DNA from: Pseudomonas putida | GTDB taxonomy: Bacteria > Pseudomonadota > Gammaproteobacteria > Pseudomonadales > Pseudomonadaceae | Assembly (NCBI RefSeq): GCF_002741075.1 | Contig: NZ_CP016634.1 | Location: 1 to 64,000, forward strand | DNA length: 64,000 nucleotides | Direction: 5' to 3' | Shown: one piece after another, positions 32,023 through 40,740 of the stretch | Position numbering within the stretch: the stretch's first letter is position 1 | Layout of the letters: the number at the start of each line of letters is the position of its first letter | The notes under the pieces: generated by a model | Told to the model about the DNA's origin: nothing | What the model saw: the letters and a program-made list of their open reading frames with translations, nothing else | The model's database searches: none | Program-made: the position numbers and the translations under genes

Positions 32023-34404
32023 TCAGTCTGTGACTACGCGCTTCAGCCGCAGTGCGTTGAATACCACGGAAGCCGAACTTACGCTCATGGCCAATGCCGC
32101 AATCATCGGTGACAATAGATGGCCGGTAAGCGGGTAGAACAAACCTGCCGCCAGCGGTATGCCCATAGCGTTGTAGAAGAATGCGAAGCCCAAGTTTTGA
32201 CGCATGTTCTTCACCGTGGCCACGGATAGTGTTCTGGCCCGCAGGATGCCCATCAGGTCGCCCTTGACCAGCGTCAACTGGGAGCTGTTCATGGCAACAT
32301 CGGTGCCAGTTCCCATGGCGATCCCGACATCAGCCCGGGCCAGCGCAGGGGCATCGTTGATCCCATCTCCTGCCATGGCAACCCGGCGCTTATCGCCCTG
32401 CAGGAGCGCCACCAGTTGCTCCTTGTCCTCGGGTTTCACTTCTCCGTGGACTTCCTCGATGCCGAGTTGTTTCGCGACCGCACGTGCCGTAGTCAGGCCG
32501 TCGCCGGTGGCCATGATGACCTTCACATCTTCTGCCTGTAGCCGGGTTACCGCCTCCTTGGAGGTGGGTTTGACCGGATCGGACACCGCTAGCAGGCCAG
32601 CGAGCACGCCATCGACGGCCAAGTACATGATACTCATGCCTTCCAGACGCAGCTGCTCGGCGCGGTCTCGCAACGGACTGGTGTCGAGGCCAGCCTCTTC
32701 CATCAAGGTCGTGTTGCCAAGCTGCAGCCGTTTGCCGTTCACCTGGCCACGTACACCGATCCCAGAGCCCGACTCAAACGCCTCTGGCTTGGACAAGCTG
32801 TGTCCATGCGCTCGCGCATGATCGACAATCGCATGTGCCAGCGGATGCTCGCTGCCTTGGTCCAGGCTGGCGGCAAGGCGCAAGACTTCGGGTGGCATGA
32901 ACTGCCCGGTACCGACCACGCTATGAAACACTGGCCGGCCCTCGGTGAGGGTCCCGGTCTTGTCGACGATCAGCGTGTCGATCTTGCAGAGGTTCTCGAT
33001 AGCACTGGCGTCTCGGAAGAGCACGCCACTGCTGGCAGCCTTCCCGGTAGCGACCATGATCGACATGGGAGTGGCTAGGCCGAGCGCGCAGGGGCAGGCA
33101 ATGATCAGGACCGCGACCGCATTGATCAGGCCGAAGACCCAGCCAGGCTCCGGTCCGAAAAGCCCCCAGCCGAAGAGCGTGACCAGCGCGACCAGAATCA
33201 CCCCCATGACGAAATAGCCGGCCACGGTGTCCGCCATCCGCTGCATCGGGGCTTTCGAGCGCTGAGCCCGCGCGACCATCTGCACGATTTGCGAGAGCAC
33301 TGTCTCGGCGCCGACCTTCTGCGCCGCCATCACAAGGCTGCCGTGGGTATTCAGCGTGGCACCGATGAGTGCATCCCCAGCTTTCTTCATCACTGGCACG
33401 GGCTCGCCTGTCAGCATGGATTCATCGATAGCACTTTCGCCTTCCAGGACCACCCCGTCGACCGGCACCTTCTCGCCAGGGCGAACGCGCAGGTGGTCGC
33501 CCGTATGCACGTGGGTGAGCGGAATATCTTCCTCCTGACCATCGGCCCCGATGCGACGGGCCGTCTTGGGGGCAAGACCCAGGAGCGACTTGATGGCGGC
33601 GGAGGTTTGTGAGCGCGCCTTGAGCTCGAGCATTTGGCCGAGCAACGTTAATGAGATGATGACTGCAGCCGCTTCGAAGTAGACACCGATGCGGCCATCC
33701 TGCATGAAAGTCGTCGGGAAAACCTGCGGGAACACTGTGGCCGCAACGCTGTATAGGTACGCCGCAGCCGTTCCCAAACCTATCAGGGTCCACATATTCG
33801 GGCTGCGATTACGAATCGATGCGACCCCACGCACGAAAAACGGCCAGCCAGCCCATAGTGTCACGGGAGTGGCCAGAATCAACTCCACCCAATTCTGTGT
33901 GGCACCATGCAGCAATTGGAGTTGGTGGGCAGTCATGGCCAACACGGTCACGATGACCGTCAGGGGCAAGGTCCACCAGAAGCGGCGGGAGAAGTCCTTG
34001 AGTTCCGGGTTCTCGTCTTCCTCAAGCTCCGGTATTACCGGCTCTAGGGCCATGCCACAGATTGGGCAACTGCCCGGCCCACGCTGGCGGATTTGGGGAT
34101 GCATCGGGCAAGTGTATTCGGCGTCCGCCGCGTTGCTTGGCTGCGGGGCAGCCGAGTGGAGATGGCCCGCGTGTTCTTGGTCCTGGGGAGGGCTAAGATA
34201 ATGCACAGGCGCTGCGCGGAATTTCGTCAGGCACTTTTCACTGCAGAAGCGGTATGTCCTTCCCTCGTATAGCTCGAAGTAGCGACTATCCGGTGGCACC
34301 GTCATACCGCATACCAAATCGCGCTGACTACCATCCGGTTGCTCATACGGGTGCGAGTGGTCATGGTCATGGTCATGGTCATGCTGGCACGATTCGGTGT
34401 GCAT
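32023..34404 (-). CDS. Cu(I)/Ag(I)-exporting P1B-type ATPase
   Basis: This protein of about 793 residues exports monovalent copper or silver from the cytoplasm. It starts with a His/Asp-rich tract ([13 protein letters not shown]), a YHS domain ([15 protein letters not shown]) and a heavy-metal-binding motif ([20 protein letters not shown]). The ATPase core follows with TGEPVPV, the membrane CPC motif in [21 protein letters not shown] and GDGINDAP. There is no classic N-terminal GMxCxxC domain. I chose the ATG at 34404 (AGGGA upstream); the open frame runs further into a decayed DUF2933 sequence. Confidence 0.9.
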   Translation of the reverse strand: MHTESCQHDHDHDHDHSHPYEQPDGSQRDLVCGMTVPPDSRYFELYEGRTYRFCSEKCLTKFRAAPVHYLSPPQDQEHAGHLHSAAPQPSNAADAEYTCPMHPQIRQRGPGSCPICGMALEPVIPELEEDENPELKDFSRRFWWTLPLTVIVTVLAMTAHQLQLLHGATQNWVELILATPVTLWAGWPFFVRGVASIRNRSPNMWTLIGLGTAAAYLYSVAATVFPQVFPTTFMQDGRIGVYFEAAAVIISLTLLGQMLELKARSQTSAAIKSLLGLAPKTARRIGADGQEEDIPLTHVHTGDHLRVRPGEKVPVDGVVLEGESAIDESMLTGEPVPVMKKAGDALIGATLNTHGSLVMAAQKVGAETVLSQIVQMVARAQRSKAPMQRMADTVAGYFVMGVILVALVTLFGWGLFGPEPGWVFGLINAVAVLIIACPCALGLATPMSIMVATGKAASSGVLFRDASAIENLCKIDTLIVDKTGTLTEGRPVFHSVVGTGQFMPPEVLRLAASLDQGSEHPLAHAIVDHARAHGHSLSKPEAFESGSGIGVRGQVNGKRLQLGNTTLMEEAGLDTSPLRDRAEQLRLEGMSIMYLAVDGVLAGLLAVSDPVKPTSKEAVTRLQAEDVKVIMATGDGLTTARAVAKQLGIEEVHGEVKPEDKEQLVALLQGDKRRVAMAGDGINDAPALARADVGIAMGTGTDVAMNSSQLTLVKGDLMGILRARTLSVATVKNMRQNLGFAFFYNAMGIPLAAGLFYPLTGHLLSPMIAALAMSVSSASVVFNALRLKRVVTD

Positions 34405-34690
34405 GAAGTAGTTCCCTTTGTTGTCCGGTTTGGACGAGTTTTCACCCTTCTGGTGAGAATACCCGCCATGGTTGTGCCCGAAGAGTTGCGTCAGCGGACA
34501 GAGCAACAAAATTAAATAACTGTAGTGCCTGTGACAGGTGGCCATAGTGCACGAGCCACATAAAACAGGCCAAATATGGCCAGCATGATCAGTGCAATAC
34601 CGCCTTTAGTCCGCCAAAAAGGTATTGCCAGATCTGTACCACGGCGATGGGCTCCATCATGATCAACTCCCAAGCTGGGTGGGAAATATC
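34391..34690 (-). pseudogene. Decayed DUF2933 gene upstream of the copper ATPase
   Basis: On the minus strand three pieces of a DUF2933 protein appear in different frames: [20 protein letters not shown], then HYGHLSQAL, then [19 protein letters not shown]. Together they follow the layout of the intact copy at 29302-29577. At least two frameshifts are needed to join them. The last piece is in frame with the ATPase and has no stop before it, which explains the ATPase's artificially long open frame. Confidence 0.65.
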
Positions 34691-34806
34691 GGCCGCTGCC
34701 GTATTGTCCAGCCTAGACAACATCTCCTTGAACAGCTGTGACGCCAATCAATGCTCCTGTAAGCGTGTCGATTATTGTTGTGGTGTAGCGTCATGGCATA
34801 GATCAT

Positions 34807-35160
34807 TTCTGGAGGTTGCTGATCCTGCTGCTGCACCAGTGGTTGCCCTTCGACAATGCGCTGGCTGCCTTGTACCCCGGCGAGGGAGTGCCCAAGCCGC
34901 TGGAGGAGTACGACGCCGGCTCCCGGTGGGGAACGCCGTCCATGCTTTCCTGCCTGGACGGCCTATACTTGCTCGACCCCTTCTACCAGGCCTGTCAGGA
35001 AGGCCTGCCCAGTGGGCTGTAACGCCTGGAGGAGATCGCTTCTGACCAGTTCCGTCAAAGCGAGTACTTCCTCAGTTACTTCCACGCCAACGCATTGGAA
35101 GACGAGGTGCAGTTCGTTCTCCAGTTGCCGGCCAAGGTAGCCTTATGCGATCTAACAGCT
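34807..35160 (+). pseudogene. Decayed LuxR-type regulator fragment
   Basis: The frame reads WRLLILLLHQWLPFDNALAA ... YLLDPFYQACQEGLPSGL, a TAA at 35020-35022, then RLEEIASDQFRQSEYFLSYF. The sequence continues smoothly across the stop and resembles the N-terminal half of LuxR-family solo regulators. No C-terminal helix-turn-helix follows. It is therefore a broken and truncated gene. Confidence 0.6.
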
Positions 35161-35553
35161 CAAGCCCCAGACCTGATACATGCGGTGCGGTACAGCGCTG
35201 ATCGGGTCACTCTTCGCTGTTCCCCTTCCAGCTTTGCCTTTGCCCACAGCAGACGTCGGAGATGAAACTGCTCGGCGGACTCACAAACCTGCTCCAGTGC
35301 TCTCGCACAAGGCTTTGATCTGGCCATCTTTGCTTGAATGGCTGACCCGTGGCAGGGCGTTGGCCGTGTTTTCTTCGTGCGTGTTGAGCCCAAGGCGAGC
35401 GCGATCCACCATCCACAGGCCGCTACTGCCGCGCGCCAATTCTATGCCGGCACTACTCGTCAAAAAATAGGTGAGTGCTTACCCGGCAGGCAATGGGCTA
35501 CTATCGAGCCCTATATCTATCCGAAAGGGTTAGCTCCGTTGCCAGGGAATTGC
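35161..35553. other. Stretch without a recognised gene
   Basis: Overlapping short frames occur on both strands, but none can be assigned. It separates the LuxR fragment from the STAS/ATPase gene and may be rearranged mobile-element debris. Confidence 0.4.
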
Positions 35554-36573
35554 ATGCAGGCCATCGATATTGAAAACGCGATCGTTCTTCCTTGGGGGCT
35601 TGGCTCAAGATCGCCCCATGACCTGTTTTCTGTGTGCGCAGAAATCATTAACTGCCCTGGTGACATCGTTTTAGACGCTAGCAACCTCTCGTATATCGAT
35701 CCGTTAGGGATGGCCACGCTGCGAGCGTTGTTTGAAAACCAGTTGGTCCAGAAGCGAGTTTCGATGCAGTTTTTGAGCAGAGACCTGACCTCCTACCTGG
35801 CCAGGATGGATTTTTTCAAGGACATTGATGTAGAGGGTGTAGATCTATCGGGGGTAGGACGTCGAAACGACCGAAGCACCTCGTTGGTGGAAATCACCAA
35901 AATCAGCGAACACCATCAAGCAGAGGCTGCAGCCTCTCGCCTCGCTAGAGCTATTACGGGAAGGTTGACTCAATCGGACCCGGATGCCCCAGTCGACGAG
36001 CACACGGGACGGAATGAGTTTGACTCCTACCGGGGCCCTCTGGAGTATTCGCTCAAGGAGCTATTGGAAAACTCGCTTACTCACGCCCGCAGAGAGGGAC
36101 GTGGTGACGCCGCCGTTTGGCTGACCTGTCAGTTTTATCCAAAATTGAACCTTGTACGCATGGCCATCGTCGATAATGGGTGTGGGTTTCTCGCGACACT
36201 GAGGAATCACCCTGAGCTTCATGACCGCACGCATTTGCACGCGATCGAGGCGGCACTCAAACCGCGAGTGAGCTGCAACCGGGGTGCGATGGCCCAGATC
36301 CTGGGTAGCGAGAACCAAGGTATCGGGTTAACAACTACCGCAAAAATTGCAGACGCGGCGGGCGGTGGTTTGATCATCGTGAGCGGCAATGGCATACATG
36401 ACACAAAGCGTCGGCAGTCTCAGGAGCTGCATGATGCGCTGTGGAATGGTGTATCGATCGCGTTTAGCTGTACCCGTGAGCTGCTGCCCACCATTTCGAT
36501 CAGTGACTTGCTGCCGAAGGACGATGCAGGACAGGTTGACGACGATCTCGACCTAGATCTGAATTTCCGCTAG
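35554..36573 (+). CDS. STAS domain fused to a histidine-kinase-like ATPase domain
   Basis: This 339-residue soluble protein has an N-terminal STAS-like domain (IVLDASNLSYIDPLGMATL near residues 46-64, as in anti-sigma-factor antagonists) and a C-terminal GHKL ATPase domain. The ATPase part has an N box (LKELLENSLTHA), a G1 box (IVDNGCGF) and a G2 box (NQGIGLTTTAKIADAAGGG). There is no HisKA or receiver, so it is not a standard sensor kinase. The tail is Asp-rich. The start at 35554 has AGGGA upstream. It is followed 123 bases later by a DUF4325 gene, suggesting a two-gene regulatory or defence module. The function is unknown. Confidence 0.75.
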   Translation: MQAIDIENAIVLPWGLGSRSPHDLFSVCAEIINCPGDIVLDASNLSYIDPLGMATLRALFENQLVQKRVSMQFLSRDLTSYLARMDFFKDIDVEGVDLSGVGRRNDRSTSLVEITKISEHHQAEAAASRLARAITGRLTQSDPDAPVDEHTGRNEFDSYRGPLEYSLKELLENSLTHARREGRGDAAVWLTCQFYPKLNLVRMAIVDNGCGFLATLRNHPELHDRTHLHAIEAALKPRVSCNRGAMAQILGSENQGIGLTTTAKIADAAGGGLIIVSGNGIHDTKRRQSQELHDALWNGVSIAFSCTRELLPTISISDLLPKDDAGQVDDDLDLDLNFR

Positions 36574-36696
36574 CTCTGGCTTTTTGATAGCTCGAGGGCT
36601 AGAGTCGATCATGCAAGGAGCGGTAAATGGGAGATTCAGCGTCAACTGAAACTCTCGGGCTGCAAAAAAGGATTATGCAATACAAGGGGTTACGAC

Positions 36697-37002
36697 ATGC
36701 AAACTCAAATTCGATTAAGTAGGGATAGTTCTATCCGAACGTACGGAATGCGAGCTTCAGCGATCCCCTACCGTACCGAAATCGAACGCTCGCTCAGCAG
36801 TGGTGAGAGCGTTGTCATAGATTTCGCTGGGAACGATGTCACTCAGTCCTTCGTCGACGAGTTGATCGGGGCGCTGATTCTGAAGGAGGGTCGCCAGGTG
36901 GTATCGCGCCTTGCCTTTGAAAACTGCACCAACGATGTCAAAGGAATCATTAAATTTGTGGTCCATGATCGAGTTCGACAGCTGCAAAAAATGCCCGCGT
37001 GA
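36697..37002 (+). CDS. DUF4325 STAS-like protein
   Basis: This 101-residue protein fits the DUF4325 (STAS-like) pattern: GESVVIDFAGNDVTQSFVDELIGALI, a conserved strand and Ser where anti-sigma antagonists have their phospho-site, then SRLAFENCTNDVKGIIKFVVHDR. It has a good ribosome site (AAGGGG) and is followed by a strong terminator. DUF4325 genes often lie beside genes for histidine-kinase-like ATPases, as here. Confidence 0.78.
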   Translation: MQTQIRLSRDSSIRTYGMRASAIPYRTEIERSLSSGESVVIDFAGNDVTQSFVDELIGALILKEGRQVVSRLAFENCTNDVKGIIKFVVHDRVRQLQKMPA

Positions 37003-37020
37003 CGGATCCGCATTGAATTT

Positions 37021-37046
37021 AAGGCCCTCAATATTGAGGGCCTTTT
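37021..37046 (+). terminator. Terminator after the DUF4325 gene
   Basis: AAGGCCCTCAA and TTGAGGGCCTT form an 11-bp perfect stem followed by TTTT, 18 bases after the DUF4325 stop. It closes the two-gene module. Confidence 0.88.
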
Positions 37047-37404
37047 CATTGGTGCCAGGCAAAAGATAGCCGTCTTGAGTGGCCCCCATAGCTCGCCCTG
37101 AAAAGCGAATGTCAGGGGACACACCGCAGAAAAGCGTTCTGTAGCGGAGGAATACGTGGAAAACGGAGCTTAGGTTTCCTCATTGAGATGTGTAGAAATC
37201 CATCGCGACTCACCTATGCAAAGGCTGCGAAAAGCCTGAATCTACTGGGGTATCGTGGCGTGAGATATGTGCAAAAAAATGTGCACAGCATCTGCGGATT
37301 GGAGAGCTGGCTTGGCTCCTTAAGTAAAACCATCAAGCTGCAACGGACCTGCAACTCCTGCGGCTTGAAGCAAAGCGGGTAATACCACCCCTGAGCCCTA
37401 CGAG
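37047..37404. other. Stretch without a recognised gene
   Basis: One 64-codon frame (37188-37382) is open on the plus strand but has no convincing ribosome site or family. I see no repeats here. Confidence 0.4.
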
Positions 37405-37653
37405 GTGGTGTTCCGGTTTTTGACCAAACGAGAGCACGCCAGGCGCGCAAATGAGCTGCACGACCAGCTGAATGAAGTGCTCGGGGTGGCCAGAAATCTC
37501 AACGATGGGCTGTACTTCGGTGGAGCAGACGTCACGGTGCTACAAGACTTTACCATGCTCGATGCGGAAGACTTCGTGCGGTACAACCTTCACGACTGGC
37601 TCAGTGTTGGGGATACCGATGAAGATGAAGAAGGTGCCGATGATGCTGACTGA
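37405..37653 (+). CDS. Small acidic hypothetical protein
   Basis: An 82-residue frame begins at GTG 37405 (VVFRFLTKREHARRANELH) and ends in an acidic run (DTDEDEEGADDAD). The composition, with Arg/Lys-rich helix first and acidic tail last, looks like real protein. There is no recognised domain and the ribosome site is unclear. It might be the remaining C-terminal part of a longer gene. Confidence 0.45.
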   Translation: MVFRFLTKREHARRANELHDQLNEVLGVARNLNDGLYFGGADVTVLQDFTMLDAEDFVRYNLHDWLSVGDTDEDEEGADDAD

Positions 37654-37963
37654 GCTGCTATCGGCCTCCCCTTTAGGATCTGGGTTTGACCTTAGCTGAC
37701 CGGCTGCTCTACAAACCAATTGATTTTCTCCGGAGCCGGTGTCACTGTCGCTCCAAGAATAGCCCCCACGCCTCGGGCAGGTCCCAGACCTGTACTGCGC
37801 ATCAGGGGGTTAGTTGTTTCTAGGGCCCGCCCAGGTCGATCAGGCATGCTTTGGGCTGGCCTCAAACCAGTGGGTGACCACCAAAAGGGTCAGTTAGGCC
37901 TACTGCTGCCTATCCTCGCTCGTTACCATCCAGAAACCCTCTATTGATACGGTTTCAGCAAAG
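37654..37963. other. Stretch without a recognised gene
   Basis: A Pro/Arg-rich 75-codon frame (37720-37947) is open but does not look like a protein family I know. No RNA gene or repeat is apparent. Confidence 0.4.
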
Positions 37964-38887
37964 ATGGATGTCTATAAGCTCCGCATCGAAGACACAGAAA
38001 GCAAGATCATCGACAAGGAAGGTTTCGAGGCCGAGACCTTCCGCAGAGATCCGTGGTACCAGCCTGGAAGTGCGGGCAAGCTAGCTCAGTTTGCTGTATG
38101 CCCGGCATGCGACAACCCTGTCCAGCTGGTTGGGCTGTATGAGCTACCGCCTAACGTGAAGAACCCATTCGGGAAACATGCTACTAAGAGCATTCGCGGC
38201 ATCGCTCCATTTGATAGTGAGGCCCGTAACGATTGCCCGTACTTCAAGCCTCGCCAGCATAAGAAAACAGAACGAAAAACCAGGTTTGACGGCGTCCCGC
38301 GGAAGATTCTCAAGCTATTGATCGAACAGTTCGATCGCGTGGTTTACATCCTGGAGAAAGAGACCCAACTGGTCCTTTCCGAGAACGCGTTGAGAGGCAT
38401 GCTGCAGCGTTACAAGGGAGAGCGTGGCTACCTCTATACCGGCGCGACGCTTCGCAATGTGCCATGGATCTTTGCTTACATGTCGGACGCCACCCGCCTG
38501 TTTGGCCAGAAGGTCAGTGGAAATGCTGAGCTGGTGAAAGCTATTGCCGCTGAGGTGCCGGGGGCGGAAATCAGCAGCACTGGTCGGCTGGAATCGAAGA
38601 AGGTGCCTGGTTCGAAGGCGGCATATTTTGATCTCAAAATGAGTTTCATCCGCCATCGAATCGTCAAAGACAGTGAAGCGTCTGGCTTGGTTGAAAGCAT
38701 GGAGTTTGTAGTGTCACAGCCTCGCGGAGGTGAGCTTGAGCACATTCACAAGGAAGTCATCAAATTCGATTCGGCTTGGTTCGAATCTCTTATCCGGATG
38801 CCGGTTGATCATCCTTATCGCAGAATGGATAGAGTGAAGATGGCCCGGGAGGAACTGGGCGATCTGCTGGAGCTGACTCAGGCCTGA
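37964..38887 (+). CDS. Hypothetical protein with a zinc-ribbon-like Cys pair
   Basis: This 307-residue soluble protein is not one I recognise. The N-terminal 100 residues contain FAVCPACDNPVQL and NDCPYFKP, possible halves of a metal site, then a basic run (KPRQHKKTERKTRFDG). The middle and C-terminal parts are mixed alpha/beta with no transmembrane segment. It stands alone and ends 11 bases before a large palindrome at 38899. The ATG at 37964 has only a weak ribosome site. Confidence 0.65.
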   Translation: MDVYKLRIEDTESKIIDKEGFEAETFRRDPWYQPGSAGKLAQFAVCPACDNPVQLVGLYELPPNVKNPFGKHATKSIRGIAPFDSEARNDCPYFKPRQHKKTERKTRFDGVPRKILKLLIEQFDRVVYILEKETQLVLSENALRGMLQRYKGERGYLYTGATLRNVPWIFAYMSDATRLFGQKVSGNAELVKAIAAEVPGAEISSTGRLESKKVPGSKAAYFDLKMSFIRHRIVKDSEASGLVESMEFVVSQPRGGELEHIHKEVIKFDSAWFESLIRMPVDHPYRRMDRVKMAREELGDLLELTQA

Positions 38888-38898
38888 GGAGGCCTGCT

Positions 38899-38956
38899 GT
38901 AAACCACTTTTTTTCACTGTAAACCACAGTGGTTTACAGTGAAAAAAGTGGTTTAC
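38899..38956. repeat. 58-bp palindrome built from four GTAAACCAC 9-mers
   Basis: The left half is GTAAACCAC, seven T, then CACTGTAAACCAC. The right half is its mirror, GTGGTTTACAGTG, six A, GTGGTTTAC, around a single central A at 38928. The 9-mer therefore occurs twice in each orientation. The only imperfection is seven T against six A. It could fold into a 28-bp hairpin or cruciform, or hold several protein sites. Confidence 0.9.
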
Positions 38957-39107
38957 AACGTAGCTATGACACGCGCCCTGGCCACTCCCCAGGCCAGCGC
39001 GCTCCTCATTGGTTCGTTCAGCCGGACGTCGAACACCTGTGCTGCTCGGGGCCTTGCCACGCCGCGGTGTCCTATAATTCATCTTCAGCTGAGTGGAGCA
39101 AAATGTT

Positions 39108-39317
39108 GTGAAGCGCACATTCATTGGAATGGTCGAGGCTGGTGAGCCACTGATGAGGCAAGCGCTTGAAGCTATCCGACAGGCCCACGAAGCGGAGGCT
39201 GCTGGATTGCCAGACCTTGAGGTACAGCGTCTTCACCTATTGGCAGATTCGCTCTATCAGGCGGTCATTGATTTTCAGCTCCTCAAAGCAGGTAAACCAC
39301 CGTCGACTATCCAGTGA
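39108..39317 (+). CDS. Small protein, paralogue of the next gene
   Basis: This protein of about 69 residues starts at GTG 39108 with GGAG 9 bases upstream; a GTG at 39093 is possible. The segment EAIRQAHEAEAAGLPDLEVQRLHLL...AVIDFQLLKAGKP is helical and aligns with the following gene's product. A TATAAT lies at 39073-39078. No domain is recognised. Confidence 0.55.
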   Translation: MKRTFIGMVEAGEPLMRQALEAIRQAHEAEAAGLPDLEVQRLHLLADSLYQAVIDFQLLKAGKPPSTIQ

Positions 39318-39331
39318 GGACCTGCCGCTAC

Positions 39332-39538
39332 ATGACGAAAAAGATACCAGCTCTTCTCCCCGACCACCCCATGTATACCGACGCAGTGGATGCGATGAAG
39401 CAATACCACGAGGCGCAGGCTTCTGGCTCATCTGCCGAAGAGGTTGAGCGCCTGCGTCAAATCGCAGAATCACAATTTCGGGCTGTCAGCGAGTATCAGC
39501 TCAACGCTCTGGGATATCAGTCTCGTCGTCCGCACTGA
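39332..39538 (+). CDS. Small protein, paralogue of the previous gene
   Basis: This 68-residue protein (MTKKIPALLPDHPMYTDAVD) shares the pattern A-x-K/R-Q-x-HEA-x-A-x-G, then EV-x-RL, A-x-S, AV and QL-x3-G with the preceding gene, so the two arose by tandem duplication. It is predicted helical, soluble and of unknown function. It lies 14 bases downstream of its relative, in the same direction. Confidence 0.55.
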   Translation: MTKKIPALLPDHPMYTDAVDAMKQYHEAQASGSSAEEVERLRQIAESQFRAVSEYQLNALGYQSRRPH

Positions 39539-39650
39539 AGGGATAACCGATCCGGAGGTAGCTTCAGAATCCATCAAGCCAAGCGGAAGACTCACGACGC
39601 GGTCCGATTGATCAGCGAGACGGTCGGGAGGGTTTGCACACAGCCCCAAA

Positions 39651-39680
39651 AAAAAAGCAGCTCCCGAGAGCTGCTTTTTT
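39651..39680. terminator. Bidirectional terminator
   Basis: AGCAGCTC-CCGA-GAGCTGCT has A runs before and T runs after, so it can terminate transcription from both sides. It ends right at the stop of the 42-residue minus-strand gene and also faces the small plus-strand genes. Confidence 0.88.
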
Positions 39681-39681
39681 C

Positions 39682-39810
39682 TTACTCCCCCTTTTTGTGC
39701 TTGTGGGGTTTCAGGTCCGGATGGTCCTTCTGCTTTTCAGGGGTGACTCGCTGCCTTTTGTCCGGAGTGCCATCTTCATTGGTGCGCTTTGGGCCTGGCT
39801 TGATGCTCAT
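39682..39810 (-). CDS. 42-residue Lys-rich small protein
   Basis: This very short frame encodes a basic protein starting MSIKPGPKRTNEDGTPDKRQ and ending PHKHKKGE. Support comes from a good ribosome site (AAAGGAAG, 6 bases before the ATG) and a strong terminator directly at the stop codon. It is rich in Lys, Pro and Asp and is probably disordered. The family is unknown. Confidence 0.65.
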   Translation of the reverse strand: MSIKPGPKRTNEDGTPDKRQRVTPEKQKDHPDLKPHKHKKGE

Positions 39811-39932
39811 GCAAAACTTCCTTTTCCGCTTGGGTTGTTGAATGCAGCTATGTAATTAGTCCAGCTTCTCTCAGCTGTCAAAGCAGGCTGGTGCAGAACC
39901 GCCTGGCCGATGATCCGGTCCACATCGAACAT

Positions 39933-40304
39933 TCAGAGGCCAGAATAAGAGCCTCCGACAAAGGGCTTACAAGGGGCAGTGAAATCCAGCGCTGAGCGAT
40001 ACGAAGACGTCTGGACGTTCATCATGCCGAGCACGGTGTGGAACAGGTTGTCGTGGCTCAGCGGTGACGTGGTTTGAGCTTTCAAACAACCCACGTTGAC
40101 CTTTTCGCTCTTCGCGAGCGAGTCAGACATCCAAAGTACCAACGGCACCTTTGTTTGCTCGTCAGGAGCCATCGCGTAAGGCAGCCCGTGTAGATAGAGC
40201 CCACCCTCCCCCAGCGATTCGCCGTGGTCCGAAACGTACATCAGCGCAGTGTCGAACTTGGTGTTGGCCGCCAGGATATCGATGAGATTTGCAGTCACAT
40301 AATC
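39933..40304 (-). pseudogene. eptA: C-terminal fragment of phosphoethanolamine transferase, cut by IS66
   Basis: About 120 residues continue the eptA-type gene whose front lies at 42801-44134. They contain the metal-binding motif SDHGESLGEGGLYLHG and PLVLW, then LSHDNLFHTVLGM. Removing the inserted element plus one copy of the 8-bp duplication joins YTDYV to TANLIDILAANTKFD in frame. Without the front part this piece cannot act as a lipid A-modifying enzyme. Confidence 0.92.
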
Positions 40305-40351
40305 GTAACCGTCCGGCCAACTCACCTTCCTGACCCCGACGCCAAAGGCGA

Positions 40352-40380
40352 TGGTGTCCACCTAATTTAAGTGGACACCA
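40352..40380. repeat. 10-bp inverted repeat ahead of tnpA
   Basis: TGGTGTCCAC and GTGGACACCA are perfect complements separated by nine A/T-rich bases, lying 28 bases before the tnpA start inside the IS. It may be an operator for the transposition genes or a trace of another element. Confidence 0.7.
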
Positions 40381-40407
40381 TTTCTAGCCTTTTAAGCGGG
40401 TCTTTCC

Positions 40408-40740
40408 ATGCAGTCACAACGCCGTTCCTATTCAAAATCCTTCAAGGCCCAAGTTGTCCAAGAGTGCGCCCAGCCCGGCGCATCGATTGCCAGCGTCGCG
40501 CAGAAGCACAGCCTTAACGCGAACCTCGTACATAAATGGATTAGGGTACTCACGAACAAAACTATGGCGCTGCAACCTGCTTTCATTCCAGTGCCCTTGC
40601 CGCTAGCCGGAGGACATTCGCAGGCAGCTTCATCAAGTATCTGCATTGAAATCCAGCACCCGCGTGGCACCGTCAAAGTGAACTGGCCGACCGAAAGCGC
40701 TGTCGCCTGTGCCACCTTTCTGCGAGACCTGTTGGAATGA
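40408..40740 (+). CDS. tnpA: IS66 TnpA-like accessory protein
   Basis: This 110-residue protein has an IS3/IS66 Orf1-type helix-turn-helix (YSKSFKAQVVQECAQPGASI; ANLVHKWIR) and a C-terminal strand region. It is one of the two accessory proteins IS66 needs for transposition. The stop overlaps tnpB by 4 bases. Confidence 0.9.
   Translation: MQSQRRSYSKSFKAQVVQECAQPGASIASVAQKHSLNANLVHKWIRVLTNKTMALQPAFIPVPLPLAGGHSQAASSSICIEIQHPRGTVKVNWPTESAVACATFLRDLLE

Noticed and set aside
31549..32112. 187-codon plus-strand frame spanning the copZ promoter
   Set aside because: It overlaps copZ, its operator and the end of the ATPase gene, and has no protein-like pattern.
38972..39001. CTGGCC/GGCCAG hairpin after the large palindrome
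   Set aside because: The stem is short and interrupted, and GC-rich sequence makes such pairs common by chance.
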